Assembly: GCA_944326335.1 (NCBI GenBank)
Contig: CALVDM010000026.1
Coordinates: 1 to 33,074 of the forward strand
DNA from: an uncultured Bacteroidales bacterium
GTDB lineage: Bacteria; Bacteroidota; Bacteroidia; Bacteroidales; UBA932
Length of the DNA: 33,074 nucleotides
Direction: 5' to 3'
The notes beneath the pieces were generated by a model that had not been told where the DNA came from, searched no databases, and was given only the letters and a program-made list of their open reading frames with translations. Below, one piece after another: positions 24,470-31,973 of this stretch. The translations under genes and the position numbers were made by a program. Position 1 is the stretch's first letter. Every line of letters starts with the position of its first letter.

Positions 24470-25900
24470 TCATTTGAAGAAAGAGTCCTTGAAATTCACC
24501 AGATAAACTTTGTCCGTGCTCCTCGTAATTGCCGTGTACAGCCACTTCAGGTCGTCCGGAAGAAGTTCCTCCTGCCAGAAGGGGTTGTCGATGAACACGC
24601 ATTTCCACTGTCCGCCCTGCGATTTGTGGCAGGTTATGGCATTGGCGTATTTCAGCTGTAGGGCATTGAAGTATTCGTCTTCACGCACCGCCTCATATCT
24701 TTTCTTCCTTGACGAGATGTGGGAGCAGTCTTCGTAAACACCCTGGAAAAGCATCTCCTGCTGCGTGCTGTCGAGGGCCGGGCTTTCAGAGACGAGGGTG
24801 TCGAGAATCACTTTCGCCGTCAGTTCCTGAAAACCGTAGTCGGGGAACGAGAGCCTGGCCCGGGCGAAGTGCAGGCCGTATCTCTCCTCGTATCCCGAGA
24901 TGCTCTCCAGACATGCTATGTCCCCGTTGGCGATATAGTCCATATCCTCCATGGAGTCCACGAACTTGTAGCAGTTCTTCACTATCATGAGCCTGTCTCC
25001 TCTCACGAGCTGCTCCTCCTTGAACTGGACTGCGGAACGGATGCCGAGATTGTACTTTATCGCCCTTTTGTTGGAACGGCAGATGACCACAGTCTCGTCG
25101 TCCCCGTATTCAGAATAGGCGTCGGACAGGGTTTCGATGAGGTCTCCTCCGCTGATGCGCTCCACATCCGGACATCCTGAGACATTCAGGCTGACACGGA
25201 GCTCGTCCACCTCGAAATTCTCCGCCTTCCGTATCTCGTCCCTGAGCATGGTGGCGTTCCTCAATATGCCCGAGCCTGAAGCCTGACGCACAACCGTTGT
25301 CAGCTCGGCCCACACGGAAGGCCCGAAAACCGAGATGCATTCCTGTGCAAGCGCAGGGCTCATGTCCAGTCCCACGGGAGGAAGCTGGGCCTTGTCTCCG
25401 ATGAGGACAAGTCTGTTGCCTGGACCCTTCCTGACATATTCCACAAGGTCGCACAGCAAATCCCCCGAACCGAAGAGGCTGGACTGGGAGTGACTTTCCG
25501 TACCTATGAGCGACACCTCGTCCACGAAATAGACCGTGTCCCTGTCCTTGTTCGGGCCGAGCACGAAACTGCCCATGCCGGAACCCGAGACAGACTTCTG
25601 CCGGTATATGTGCTTGTGCACCGTGGATGCGGGAACCCCGGCATAACCCGAAAACACCTTGGCCGCACGCCCTGTGGGAGCGAGAAGCACGCACTTAACC
25701 TTCAGGCTGCCAAGGAAAGAGACCGCGGCGGAGATTGCTGTGGTCTTTCCGGTCCCGGCATACCCGTTCACAACCATGATGTCGCAGTCATCGCTGTCCA
25801 GGAATGCGGACATGGTCCGGAAGAGCCGTTTCTGGCATTCCGTAGGCTCATACGGGAAGTATTTCAGGAAACCCGAACAAAGGAAATCCGTACTGCCCAT
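24470..25900 (-). CDS. RecD-like ATP-dependent DNA helicase (SF1B, AAA_30 / UvrD_C_2)
   Basis: This 476-residue helicase has a Walker A motif GYAGTGKTT (46-54), motif Ia LLAPTGRAAKV, Walker B YFVDEVSLIG (Asp127, Glu128), motif III VLIGDKAQLPPVG and the C-terminal motif NAITCHKSQGGQW that marks the UvrD_C_2 fold. These are the features of the short RecD2/Dda/PIF1-like helicases common in Bacteroidota. It should unwind DNA 5' to 3' in repair or replication. The ATG at 25900 overlaps the trkH stop (TGATG) and is preferred over a GTG one codon upstream. There is no RecB or RecC partner beside it, so it is not the exonuclease V subunit. Confidence 0.9.
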   Translation of the reverse strand: MGSTDFLCSGFLKYFPYEPTECQKRLFRTMSAFLDSDDCDIMVVNGYAGTGKTTAISAAVSFLGSLKVKCVLLAPTGRAAKVFSGYAGVPASTVHKHIYRQKSVSGSGMGSFVLGPNKDRDTVYFVDEVSLIGTESHSQSSLFGSGDLLCDLVEYVRKGPGNRLVLIGDKAQLPPVGLDMSPALAQECISVFGPSVWAELTTVVRQASGSGILRNATMLRDEIRKAENFEVDELRVSLNVSGCPDVERISGGDLIETLSDAYSEYGDDETVVICRSNKRAIKYNLGIRSAVQFKEEQLVRGDRLMIVKNCYKFVDSMEDMDYIANGDIACLESISGYEERYGLHFARARLSFPDYGFQELTAKVILDTLVSESPALDSTQQEMLFQGVYEDCSHISSRKKRYEAVREDEYFNALQLKYANAITCHKSQGGQWKCVFIDNPFWQEELLPDDLKWLYTAITRSTDKVYLVNFKDSFFK

Positions 25901-27351
25901 CACTTCGCTCTCCTGAAAATAAGGGAAATGACTATGAACACGGGATAAATCTCGAGTCGTCCTAATATCATGTCTATGGAGTATATGACCTTGGCCATGG
26001 CAGGCTGTGCAGAATAATTCCCCATCGTGCTGATGGAGTCCAGCGCAGGGCCGGCATTCCCGAGGGATGAGAGCGCACCGGAAACCGCCTCATGCACATC
26101 CACCCCGCAAAGCACAAGCAGCACGATGGAAATGATGAGGACCACCGTGTACAGGACAATGTACAGGATTGCCGAGAATACGGCGTTGTCTTTCAGGAAA
26201 TGGTTCCCGACCCGTATCTGCATTATCGAGGAAGGATGCAGGTTCTGTTTTATCTGCCTTCCTATGGACTTGAACGCTATGTACATCCTGTCGGACTTGA
26301 CACCTCCGGTAGTGGAACCGGAGCATCCGCACTGGAAAGCGGCATAAAGCAGCAGTATGTTGGCGAATACAGGCCACCCCGCATTGTCGGCAGTGGCGAA
26401 CCCGGAAGTGGACAGGAAGCTGCCCACCTGGAAGGAAGAGTCGAGAAGGGCCCTGCCCCACCCGTCATAAGTCCCGGACACCTTGAGCGATATTGTCACG
26501 AGCAGAGTGAGTACGGCGAAGGTGGAAAGGAAAAATTTTATCACCGGATGCCTGAACGGCTTGAGCGACCTCGTGACGAACACCCCGAACAGAAGGCCGA
26601 AATGCATCGAGGACAGCAGCATGAACACCAATATTATAATGTCTATCGCCGGGGAGTCGAAATATGCCACGGAGGAGTTCTTGGTACTGAATCCTCCGGT
26701 AGCCACGGTGCTGAAGGAGTGGTTCACGGCATCGAAGAATGACATCCCGGCAAGCATGAGCAGCAATGTCTCGAGCACGGCAAGCCCCACATACACGAAA
26801 GCGATGACATGCACTGTCTTTATGGAGCGGAACCGGTAGCCTTCCCTCGAAAGCGATGACAGTTCCATGTTCGTGAGACGCATTCTGAAAGGGCTCGCGT
26901 CAGGAATTACCAGCAGGAGAAAGACCACGACACCCAGACCGCCGATGAAATGCGTGGACGAACGCCAGAACATGAGGCTTCTCGGAAGCCCCTCGACATC
27001 GGTGAGAATGGTGGAACCGGTGGTGGTGTAGCCCGAGACGCTCTCGAACCATGCGTTCACAAGGGTAAATTCCCCGCCCCAGAGCACGTATGGAAGCATT
27101 CCGAATATGAAGGAGAGCAGCCAGGAAAGCACAATAATCATGAAACCGTCCTGCAGGGATATGGATGCCGACTTCCTCACAAAGATGAAAGGAAACACTC
27201 CCACAATGAATGTGATGATGAAGCTGATTGCAAGCGGCCCCATCGCCGAATCCCTCCCGTCGGCAACCGACACCATCAGGGACAGGAACATGAACAGGGA
27301 GCTTATGAGCAACGCAAGACCTACATTCTTCGATATTACCTTGATATCCAT
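25900..27351 (-). CDS. trkH: TrkH family potassium uptake protein
   Basis: This 483-residue integral membrane protein of about ten to twelve helices is of normal length for TrkH. The four pore-loop repeats of the family are visible: SGYTTTGST, STVATGGFST, TSGFATAD and SSLGNAGPAL, each with the central glycine of the selectivity filter. It brings potassium into the cell, normally with the cytoplasmic regulator TrkA. No trkA lies within this window. The gene follows the four-helix-bundle membrane protein by 20 bases and its stop overlaps the helicase start. Confidence 0.94.
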   Translation of the reverse strand: MDIKVISKNVGLALLISSLFMFLSLMVSVADGRDSAMGPLAISFIITFIVGVFPFIFVRKSASISLQDGFMIIVLSWLLSFIFGMLPYVLWGGEFTLVNAWFESVSGYTTTGSTILTDVEGLPRSLMFWRSSTHFIGGLGVVVFLLLVIPDASPFRMRLTNMELSSLSREGYRFRSIKTVHVIAFVYVGLAVLETLLLMLAGMSFFDAVNHSFSTVATGGFSTKNSSVAYFDSPAIDIIILVFMLLSSMHFGLLFGVFVTRSLKPFRHPVIKFFLSTFAVLTLLVTISLKVSGTYDGWGRALLDSSFQVGSFLSTSGFATADNAGWPVFANILLLYAAFQCGCSGSTTGGVKSDRMYIAFKSIGRQIKQNLHPSSIMQIRVGNHFLKDNAVFSAILYIVLYTVVLIISIVLLVLCGVDVHEAVSGALSSLGNAGPALDSISTMGNYSAQPAMAKVIYSIDMILGRLEIYPVFIVISLIFRRAK

Positions 27352-27371
27352 AGCCCGATACTGAAAAAGAA

Positions 27372-28238
27372 CTAAATCTCCTGTGCAGCGGAAGATGACT
27401 CTATGAGCTTTTCTCGCTCCTCCCGCAGCTTCGAAAGCCGTCTTTTCAACTCCGCGTTCTCGTCGGCAAGCTCAGTCAGGTCCTTGTTCAGGGCGACAAG
27501 TTCGTCGTCCCCGTCGAATTCATAGCTGTACCGTCTCCCGAAATCGCGGTAGTCACCTATGCCTGAAAGCATTTTCTTGAGAGGCCGGACATAGTACATG
27601 AGGATGAACACGAGCAGCAGAAGGACAAGGAGCAGACCGGCCCCCACAGAGACCACCCCGGGGATTATGCTGCGGTAGAACCCGTCCTGGAACGTCTCCG
27701 AGTTTTCCTTGAGATGGACATATATCACATCATTGAGTTTCGCGATGTCGGACTTCAGCCTCTGGTACTTCGGCTGCAGCCTTTTGAAATACCAGTCGCG
27801 GTTGTCGATGAAGTCGTTCATTATCACCTTCTCGAACTCGAGCGACGTGAGCATGTATGCAGAGTATGAATATATCACGGAGTCCGTCCTCGCCACAGCC
27901 TCGCGGCTGGTCAATGTCTCCTTCAGGCTCCTGTACTCGTCCATGAAGGAGTTGCAGTCCACCTCCGGAATGAGGGACGGGTCGTTCTCCCCTATTATGG
28001 CAAGAAGCTGGAGATTGTATCTGTCGCTCTCGCCCGCTATCTTCTGGGCAATGTTGATGCAGTTTATGTTGGATGCTATGAGATTTGAAACATAGTCGCT
28101 CATCCTCCTGTATTCCATTATGGAAATTATGCTGGAAAGCAGGAGTATCACGGCTATTGCCCCGAGCGAGAAGGTCAGCTTCACGCTCATGGACATCTTC
28201 AACGGGAAAATTTTCTTGAAATCCTTCTTCTTGAGCAT
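27372..28238 (-). CDS. Membrane protein with a four-helix-bundle sensor-like domain and C-terminal coiled coil
   Basis: This 288-residue protein has two membrane helices, at about 20-41 and 194-215. Between them lies a 150-residue, mostly helical periplasmic part that looks like the four-helix-bundle ligand domain of chemoreceptors and sensor kinases. After the second helix comes YVRPLKKML, a HAMP-like start with its conserved proline, and then a predicted coiled coil (about 245-282, LTELADENAELKRRLSKL). There is no kinase, cyclase or methyl-accepting domain, so it is a sensor without a known output. It lies 18 bases after ffh and 20 before trkH. It could sense ions or envelope stress and act on a partner, but no function can be named. 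Confidence 0.75.
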   Translation of the reverse strand: MLKKKDFKKIFPLKMSMSVKLTFSLGAIAVILLLSSIISIMEYRRMSDYVSNLIASNINCINIAQKIAGESDRYNLQLLAIIGENDPSLIPEVDCNSFMDEYRSLKETLTSREAVARTDSVIYSYSAYMLTSLEFEKVIMNDFIDNRDWYFKRLQPKYQRLKSDIAKLNDVIYVHLKENSETFQDGFYRSIIPGVVSVGAGLLLVLLLLVFILMYYVRPLKKMLSGIGDYRDFGRRYSYEFDGDDELVALNKDLTELADENAELKRRLSKLREEREKLIESSSAAQEI

Positions 28239-28256
28239 ACGCGAATCCTCTGGCGG

Positions 28257-29591
28257 CTAACGTCTGCCGCGACCCATGTTCTTCATCATCCCATGCATGT
28301 TCCCGAGACCCATCACCGATTTCATCATCTTCCGGGTGCCCTCGAACTGCTTCAGGAGCCTGTTGACCTCGGCCACCGTCGTGCCGCTGCCGTCGGCTAT
28401 GCGCTTCCTGCGGCTGCCGTTGATTATCTCAGGCTTCTCCCTTTCCGCAGGCGTCATGGAAAGGATGATGGCCTCGACACTCTTGAACGAACTGTTGTCC
28501 ATGTCCACGTCCTTCAGAGCCTTGCCCATGCCTGGTATCATCGAGGCGATATCCTTGATGTTCCCCATCTTCTTTATCTGCTGAATCTGGTCGTAGAAAT
28601 CCATCAGGGTGAACTGGTTCTTCGCAAGCTTCTTCTTGAGCTTCCTGGCCTGCTCCTCGTCGAACTGCTCCTGGGCCTTCTCCACGAGGGTGACGACGTC
28701 TCCCATGCCGAGAATCCTGTCGGCAATCCTCTTGGGATGGAACACGTCGAGGGCCTCCATCTTCTCTCCTGAGCTGATGAACTTTATCGGCTTGCCCACC
28801 ACAGCCTTTATGGAGAGTGCGGCACCTCCCCTTGTGTCACCATCCATCTTGGTGAGGACGACCCCGTCGAAATCAAGCCTGTCATTGAAGGCTTTCGCCG
28901 TCTCCACTGCGTCCTGCCCAGTCATCGCATCCACGACGAAAAGGGTCTCGGACGGTGTCAGCGCCTTCTTCAGTGCGGCAATCTCGTCCATCATCTCCTC
29001 ATCCACGGCCAGACGTCCCGCAGTATCGACAATCACAAGGGAGTACCCGTCCTGACGTGCCTTGGCAACGGCATTCTTCGCGATGGAGACAGGGTCCCTG
29101 ACCCCTTCCTCTGAATATACGGGAACCCCGATCTGCTCTCCGAGCACTTTCAACTGCTCTATGGCGGCCGGCCTGTACACGTCGCAGGCTGCAAGCATGA
29201 CCTTCATGCCTCTCTTGCTCTTGCAGTTCAGCGCGAGCTTGCCGGAGAAGGTGGTTTTGCCGGAGCCCTGGAGACCTGCCACGAGGACTATTCCTGGATG
29301 TCCCTTCACATTGATGTCGGACGACTCGCTTCCCATCAGGGCAGCCAGCTCGTCATGGACAATCTTGACCATCATCTGCTCAGGCTTCACAGCCGTAAGC
29401 ACGTTCATCCCCATCGCCTTCTGCTTGACATCATCGCAGAATTTCTTTGCAGTCTTGTAGCTGACGTCCGCGTCGAGCAAGGCCCGGCGGATGTCTTTCA
29501 AGGTCTCTGCAACGTTTATTTCGGTAATCCTTCCCTCTCCCTTTAGGATTTTGAAGGAACGCTCCAATCTGTCAACTAAATTCTCAAACAT
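28257..29591 (-). CDS. ffh: Signal recognition particle protein Ffh
   Basis: This 444-residue GTPase has an N domain (1-90), a G domain with P-loop GLQGSGKTT (106-114), DTAGRLAVDEEM and TKMDGDTRGGAA, and a methionine-rich M domain ending MGLGNMHGMMKNMGRGRR. It binds the signal peptides of nascent membrane proteins with the 4.5S RNA and delivers them to FtsY. The length is normal. It lies 41 bases after lysA and 18 before the next gene, in a leftward run. The ATG at 29591 fits the family start MFENLVDRLERSFK. Confidence 0.98.
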   Translation of the reverse strand: MFENLVDRLERSFKILKGEGRITEINVAETLKDIRRALLDADVSYKTAKKFCDDVKQKAMGMNVLTAVKPEQMMVKIVHDELAALMGSESSDINVKGHPGIVLVAGLQGSGKTTFSGKLALNCKSKRGMKVMLAACDVYRPAAIEQLKVLGEQIGVPVYSEEGVRDPVSIAKNAVAKARQDGYSLVIVDTAGRLAVDEEMMDEIAALKKALTPSETLFVVDAMTGQDAVETAKAFNDRLDFDGVVLTKMDGDTRGGAALSIKAVVGKPIKFISSGEKMEALDVFHPKRIADRILGMGDVVTLVEKAQEQFDEEQARKLKKKLAKNQFTLMDFYDQIQQIKKMGNIKDIASMIPGMGKALKDVDMDNSSFKSVEAIILSMTPAEREKPEIINGSRRKRIADGSGTTVAEVNRLLKQFEGTRKMMKSVMGLGNMHGMMKNMGRGRR

Positions 29592-29632
29592 TTTCCTGGT
29601 TTATTTTTAGATGCTGTCCTGAAATACATCAA

Positions 29633-30796
29633 TCAGCCGATGTAGTATGCCTGCGCAAGGTCCCTGAGATTGTAACGGTTGGCCATGGCCTGCCCGTACG
29701 CACCTGCCGAACGTATCGAAAGCAGGTCTCCCCTTCTCCCGGCCGGAAGCGTCCGGCCCTCTCCCCACACATCGCTCGACTCGCACACCGGCCCGACGAC
29801 ATCGTAGGCTGCAGTGTCCTTCTCCCCGCGGGCCGCCGCAGAAAGATTCTCTATCTTGTGGTAAGCCCCGTACAAGGCCGGACGTATGAGGTCGTTCATG
29901 CCGGCATCGGTTATCATGAAATCCCTGCTCACCCCGTGCTTCACGTAAAGCACCCTTGTCACAAGGCTCCCGCACTGTGCCACGATGGAACGGCCCGGCT
30001 CCACGTGCACCCGCCTGCCCCGGAAAGACCTGAGGTTGTCCGAGATTGTCCTGAACCATGTCCTGAAGTCGGGTATGGGGTGGGCGTCGGGATCCATGTA
30101 GTCTATCCCGAGGCCTCCTCCGAGGTCTATGTTCTCGACATGGAAGCCCCCGGACTCGAAGAGGGCCACTATCTCGTCGGTCCTGCGGCATTCGAGGGAG
30201 AATACCTCCTCAGGTTCGAGAATCTGGGAACCCACATGGAAATGCAGCCCGTTGAAATTGATGTTCTTGCATCTGCCGAGCAACTCCATGAGCGGCCCGA
30301 ACTCGTGCTCCGACACCCCGAACTTGTTCTCCTCAAGGCCGGTGGTTATATATTTGTGAGTATGCGCATCGATGTTCGGGTTGATTCTTACCGACACATT
30401 GGCACGCTTCCCGAGGCTGCCGGCGATGGCGTCCACCACCTCTATTTCAGGCAGGGACTCGCAGTTTATCGAAAAGATACCGTTCCCGACGGCAATCCTT
30501 ATCTCCTCGTCCGTCTTCCCGACCCCGGCGAATGCAATCCTGTCTGCCGGGAAACCGTGCTCAAGGGCGCACAGGACTTCGTTCCCGCTCACGCAGTCCG
30601 CCCCGAGTCCATGTCCGGCGATGCAGTCGAGTATCCGGCCCTCGGCATTTGCCTTGACCGCATAATGGACTTCTATCCCATATTCCTCCGACAGCCTTGC
30701 AACTTCAGAGACGGTGTCTTCGAGAAGCTGCATGTCGTAGAGATAGAACGGTGTCCTAAGTTTTTCAAGTTCAGATATTTTATTGGCAGACAGCAT
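29633..30796 (-). CDS. lysA: Diaminopimelate decarboxylase
   Basis: The ATG at 30796 gives 387 residues; the frame is open to a TTG at 30814, which is less likely. This PLP enzyme makes L-lysine from meso-diaminopimelate in the last step of lysine synthesis. It has the Orn/DAP/Arg decarboxylase group IV fold: the PLP lysine in HYAVKAN (Lys48), the glycine loop DLGGGLGIDY, the active-site cysteine motif GPVCESSDVWG and the C-terminal GAYGQAMANRYNLR. The last two mark DAP decarboxylase rather than the related carboxynorspermidine or arginine enzymes. It is the first gene of the leftward run to DPP IV and is divergent from the deoxyhypusine synthase-like gene. Confidence 0.94.
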   Translation of the reverse strand: MLSANKISELEKLRTPFYLYDMQLLEDTVSEVARLSEEYGIEVHYAVKANAEGRILDCIAGHGLGADCVSGNEVLCALEHGFPADRIAFAGVGKTDEEIRIAVGNGIFSINCESLPEIEVVDAIAGSLGKRANVSVRINPNIDAHTHKYITTGLEENKFGVSEHEFGPLMELLGRCKNINFNGLHFHVGSQILEPEEVFSLECRRTDEIVALFESGGFHVENIDLGGGLGIDYMDPDAHPIPDFRTWFRTISDNLRSFRGRRVHVEPGRSIVAQCGSLVTRVLYVKHGVSRDFMITDAGMNDLIRPALYGAYHKIENLSAAARGEKDTAAYDVVGPVCESSDVWGEGRTLPAGRRGDLLSIRSAGAYGQAMANRYNLRDLAQAYYIG

Positions 30797-30834
30797 ATTC
30801 GGGCTACACTTCAAATTTAAAACGAAAACGATTG

Positions 30835-30842
30835 CAAAAATA
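30835..30842 (-). promoter_or_regulatory. -7 box upstream of lysA
   Basis: The minus strand reads TATTTTTG (30842-30835), a full match to TAnnTTTG, about 38 bases before the lysA ATG. No TTTG is found 19-21 bases upstream, so the -33 part is weak. It faces the -7 box of the divergent gene at 30856-30863. Confidence 0.55.
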
Positions 30843-30855
30843 GGGAAAAATTCGC

Positions 30856-30863
30856 TAATTTCG
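30856..30863 (+). promoter_or_regulatory. -7 box upstream of the deoxyhypusine synthase-like gene
   Basis: TAATTTCG at 30856-30863 matches seven of eight positions of the fixed pattern TAnnTTTG, 20 bases before the ATG at 30884. A weak -33 candidate ATTG lies at 30831-30834. The two divergent promoters of this 87-base gap overlap, so the genes may compete for polymerase. Confidence 0.4.
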
Positions 30864-30883
30864 CAGTCTGTTTAAAAATAAAG

Positions 30884-31864
30884 ATGAAAATGGAAAAAGG
30901 ACCTATTTCTCAATTCATTACACATCACTACCGTCATTTCAACTCCGCGGCTCTCGTGGATGCCGCCAAGGCGTATGACGAACACATCACAAAAGGAGGG
31001 AAAATGATGCTGGCCATGGCCGGCGCCATGAGTACCGCGGAACTCGGACTTTCCCTCGCAGAGATGATACGTCAGGACAAGATACACATCGTATCCTGCT
31101 CTGCGAACAATCTCGAGGAGGATATAATGAATCTCGTGGCCCACAACCACTATTACAGGGTGCCGAACTACAGGGACCTCACCCCTGAGCAGGAGAAGGA
31201 ACTCCTGAACAACCACATGAACAGGGTCACGGACACCTGCATACCTGAGGAGGAGGCTTTCCGCAGACTTGAAGACCACCTTGTCGATATCTGGAAAGAC
31301 ATGAAGGCCAAAGGCGAGAGGCTGCTCCCTTACGAGGTGATATACAGGCTTCTCAGAAGCGGTGTCCTCGAGAAATACTACGAAATCGACCCTAAGGACA
31401 GCTGGGTGCTCGCCGCATGTGAGAAGAACATCCCTATCGTGGTCCCTGCATGGGAAGACTGCACCACGAGCAACATCTACACCGCGCACTGCATCAAGGG
31501 AGAGTTCGACCCGCTGATGATAAAGGGAGGAATCGAGACCATGATGTTCCTCACGGACTGGTACAAGCACAACTCCGGCGGGCAGGGCGTGGGCTTCTTC
31601 CAGATTGGGGGCGGCACTGCAGGAGACTTCCCGATATGCGTGGTCCCTATGATGGAGCAGGACCTCGGATGGAAAGGCACTCCGCTCTGGGCATACTTCT
31701 GCCAGATTTCGGACTGCACCACATCCTACGGTTCGTATTCCGGGGCTGTGCCTAACGAAAAAATCACCTGGGGCAAGCTAGATGTGGACACTCCGAGATT
31801 CATCATCGAGTCCGACGCGACAATCGTGGCTCCGCTGATGTTCGCATACGTCCTCGGCTGGTAA
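30884..31864 (+). CDS. Deoxyhypusine synthase family protein
   Basis: This 326-residue cytoplasmic protein belongs to the deoxyhypusine synthase fold, NAD-dependent enzymes that move the aminobutyl group of spermidine. The dinucleotide motif GGGTAGDFP and the catalytic-lysine motif ITWGKLDVD are present; Lys298 corresponds to the lysine of the human WGKI motif that carries the imine intermediate. Bacteria have EF-P and no eIF5A, so the acceptor is probably a small amine (homospermidine synthase-like) or unknown. The length is close to the eukaryotic enzyme without its N-terminal extension. It is a one-gene unit ended by the terminator at 31883-31926. Its neighbour lysA is divergent. Confidence 0.9.
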   Translation: MKMEKGPISQFITHHYRHFNSAALVDAAKAYDEHITKGGKMMLAMAGAMSTAELGLSLAEMIRQDKIHIVSCSANNLEEDIMNLVAHNHYYRVPNYRDLTPEQEKELLNNHMNRVTDTCIPEEEAFRRLEDHLVDIWKDMKAKGERLLPYEVIYRLLRSGVLEKYYEIDPKDSWVLAACEKNIPIVVPAWEDCTTSNIYTAHCIKGEFDPLMIKGGIETMMFLTDWYKHNSGGQGVGFFQIGGGTAGDFPICVVPMMEQDLGWKGTPLWAYFCQISDCTTSYGSYSGAVPNEKITWGKLDVDTPRFIIESDATIVAPLMFAYVLGW

Positions 31865-31882
31865 GGACGCAGACACACAGCA

Positions 31883-31926
31883 GGAAGGGAGGAGAGCGAA
31901 ACGGCCGCCTCCCCTCCTTTTTTTTT
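31883..31926 (+). terminator. Intrinsic terminator after the deoxyhypusine synthase-like gene
   Basis: GGAAGGGAGG (31883-31892) pairs with CCTCCCCTCC (31908-31917), with a single A-C mismatch and a 15-base loop. Nine T residues follow (31918-31926). The stem begins 18 bases after the stop codon. Confidence 0.85.
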
Positions 31927-31973
31927 GAAAAGATTCTTTAACCGCCGCCGCACACGGCAGAAACATATTGCTG

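Noticed and set aside
29858-30820. Plus-strand open frame of 320 codons opposite lysA
   Set aside because: lysA on the minus strand has all its active-site motifs; the antisense frame has none and starts inside the gene.
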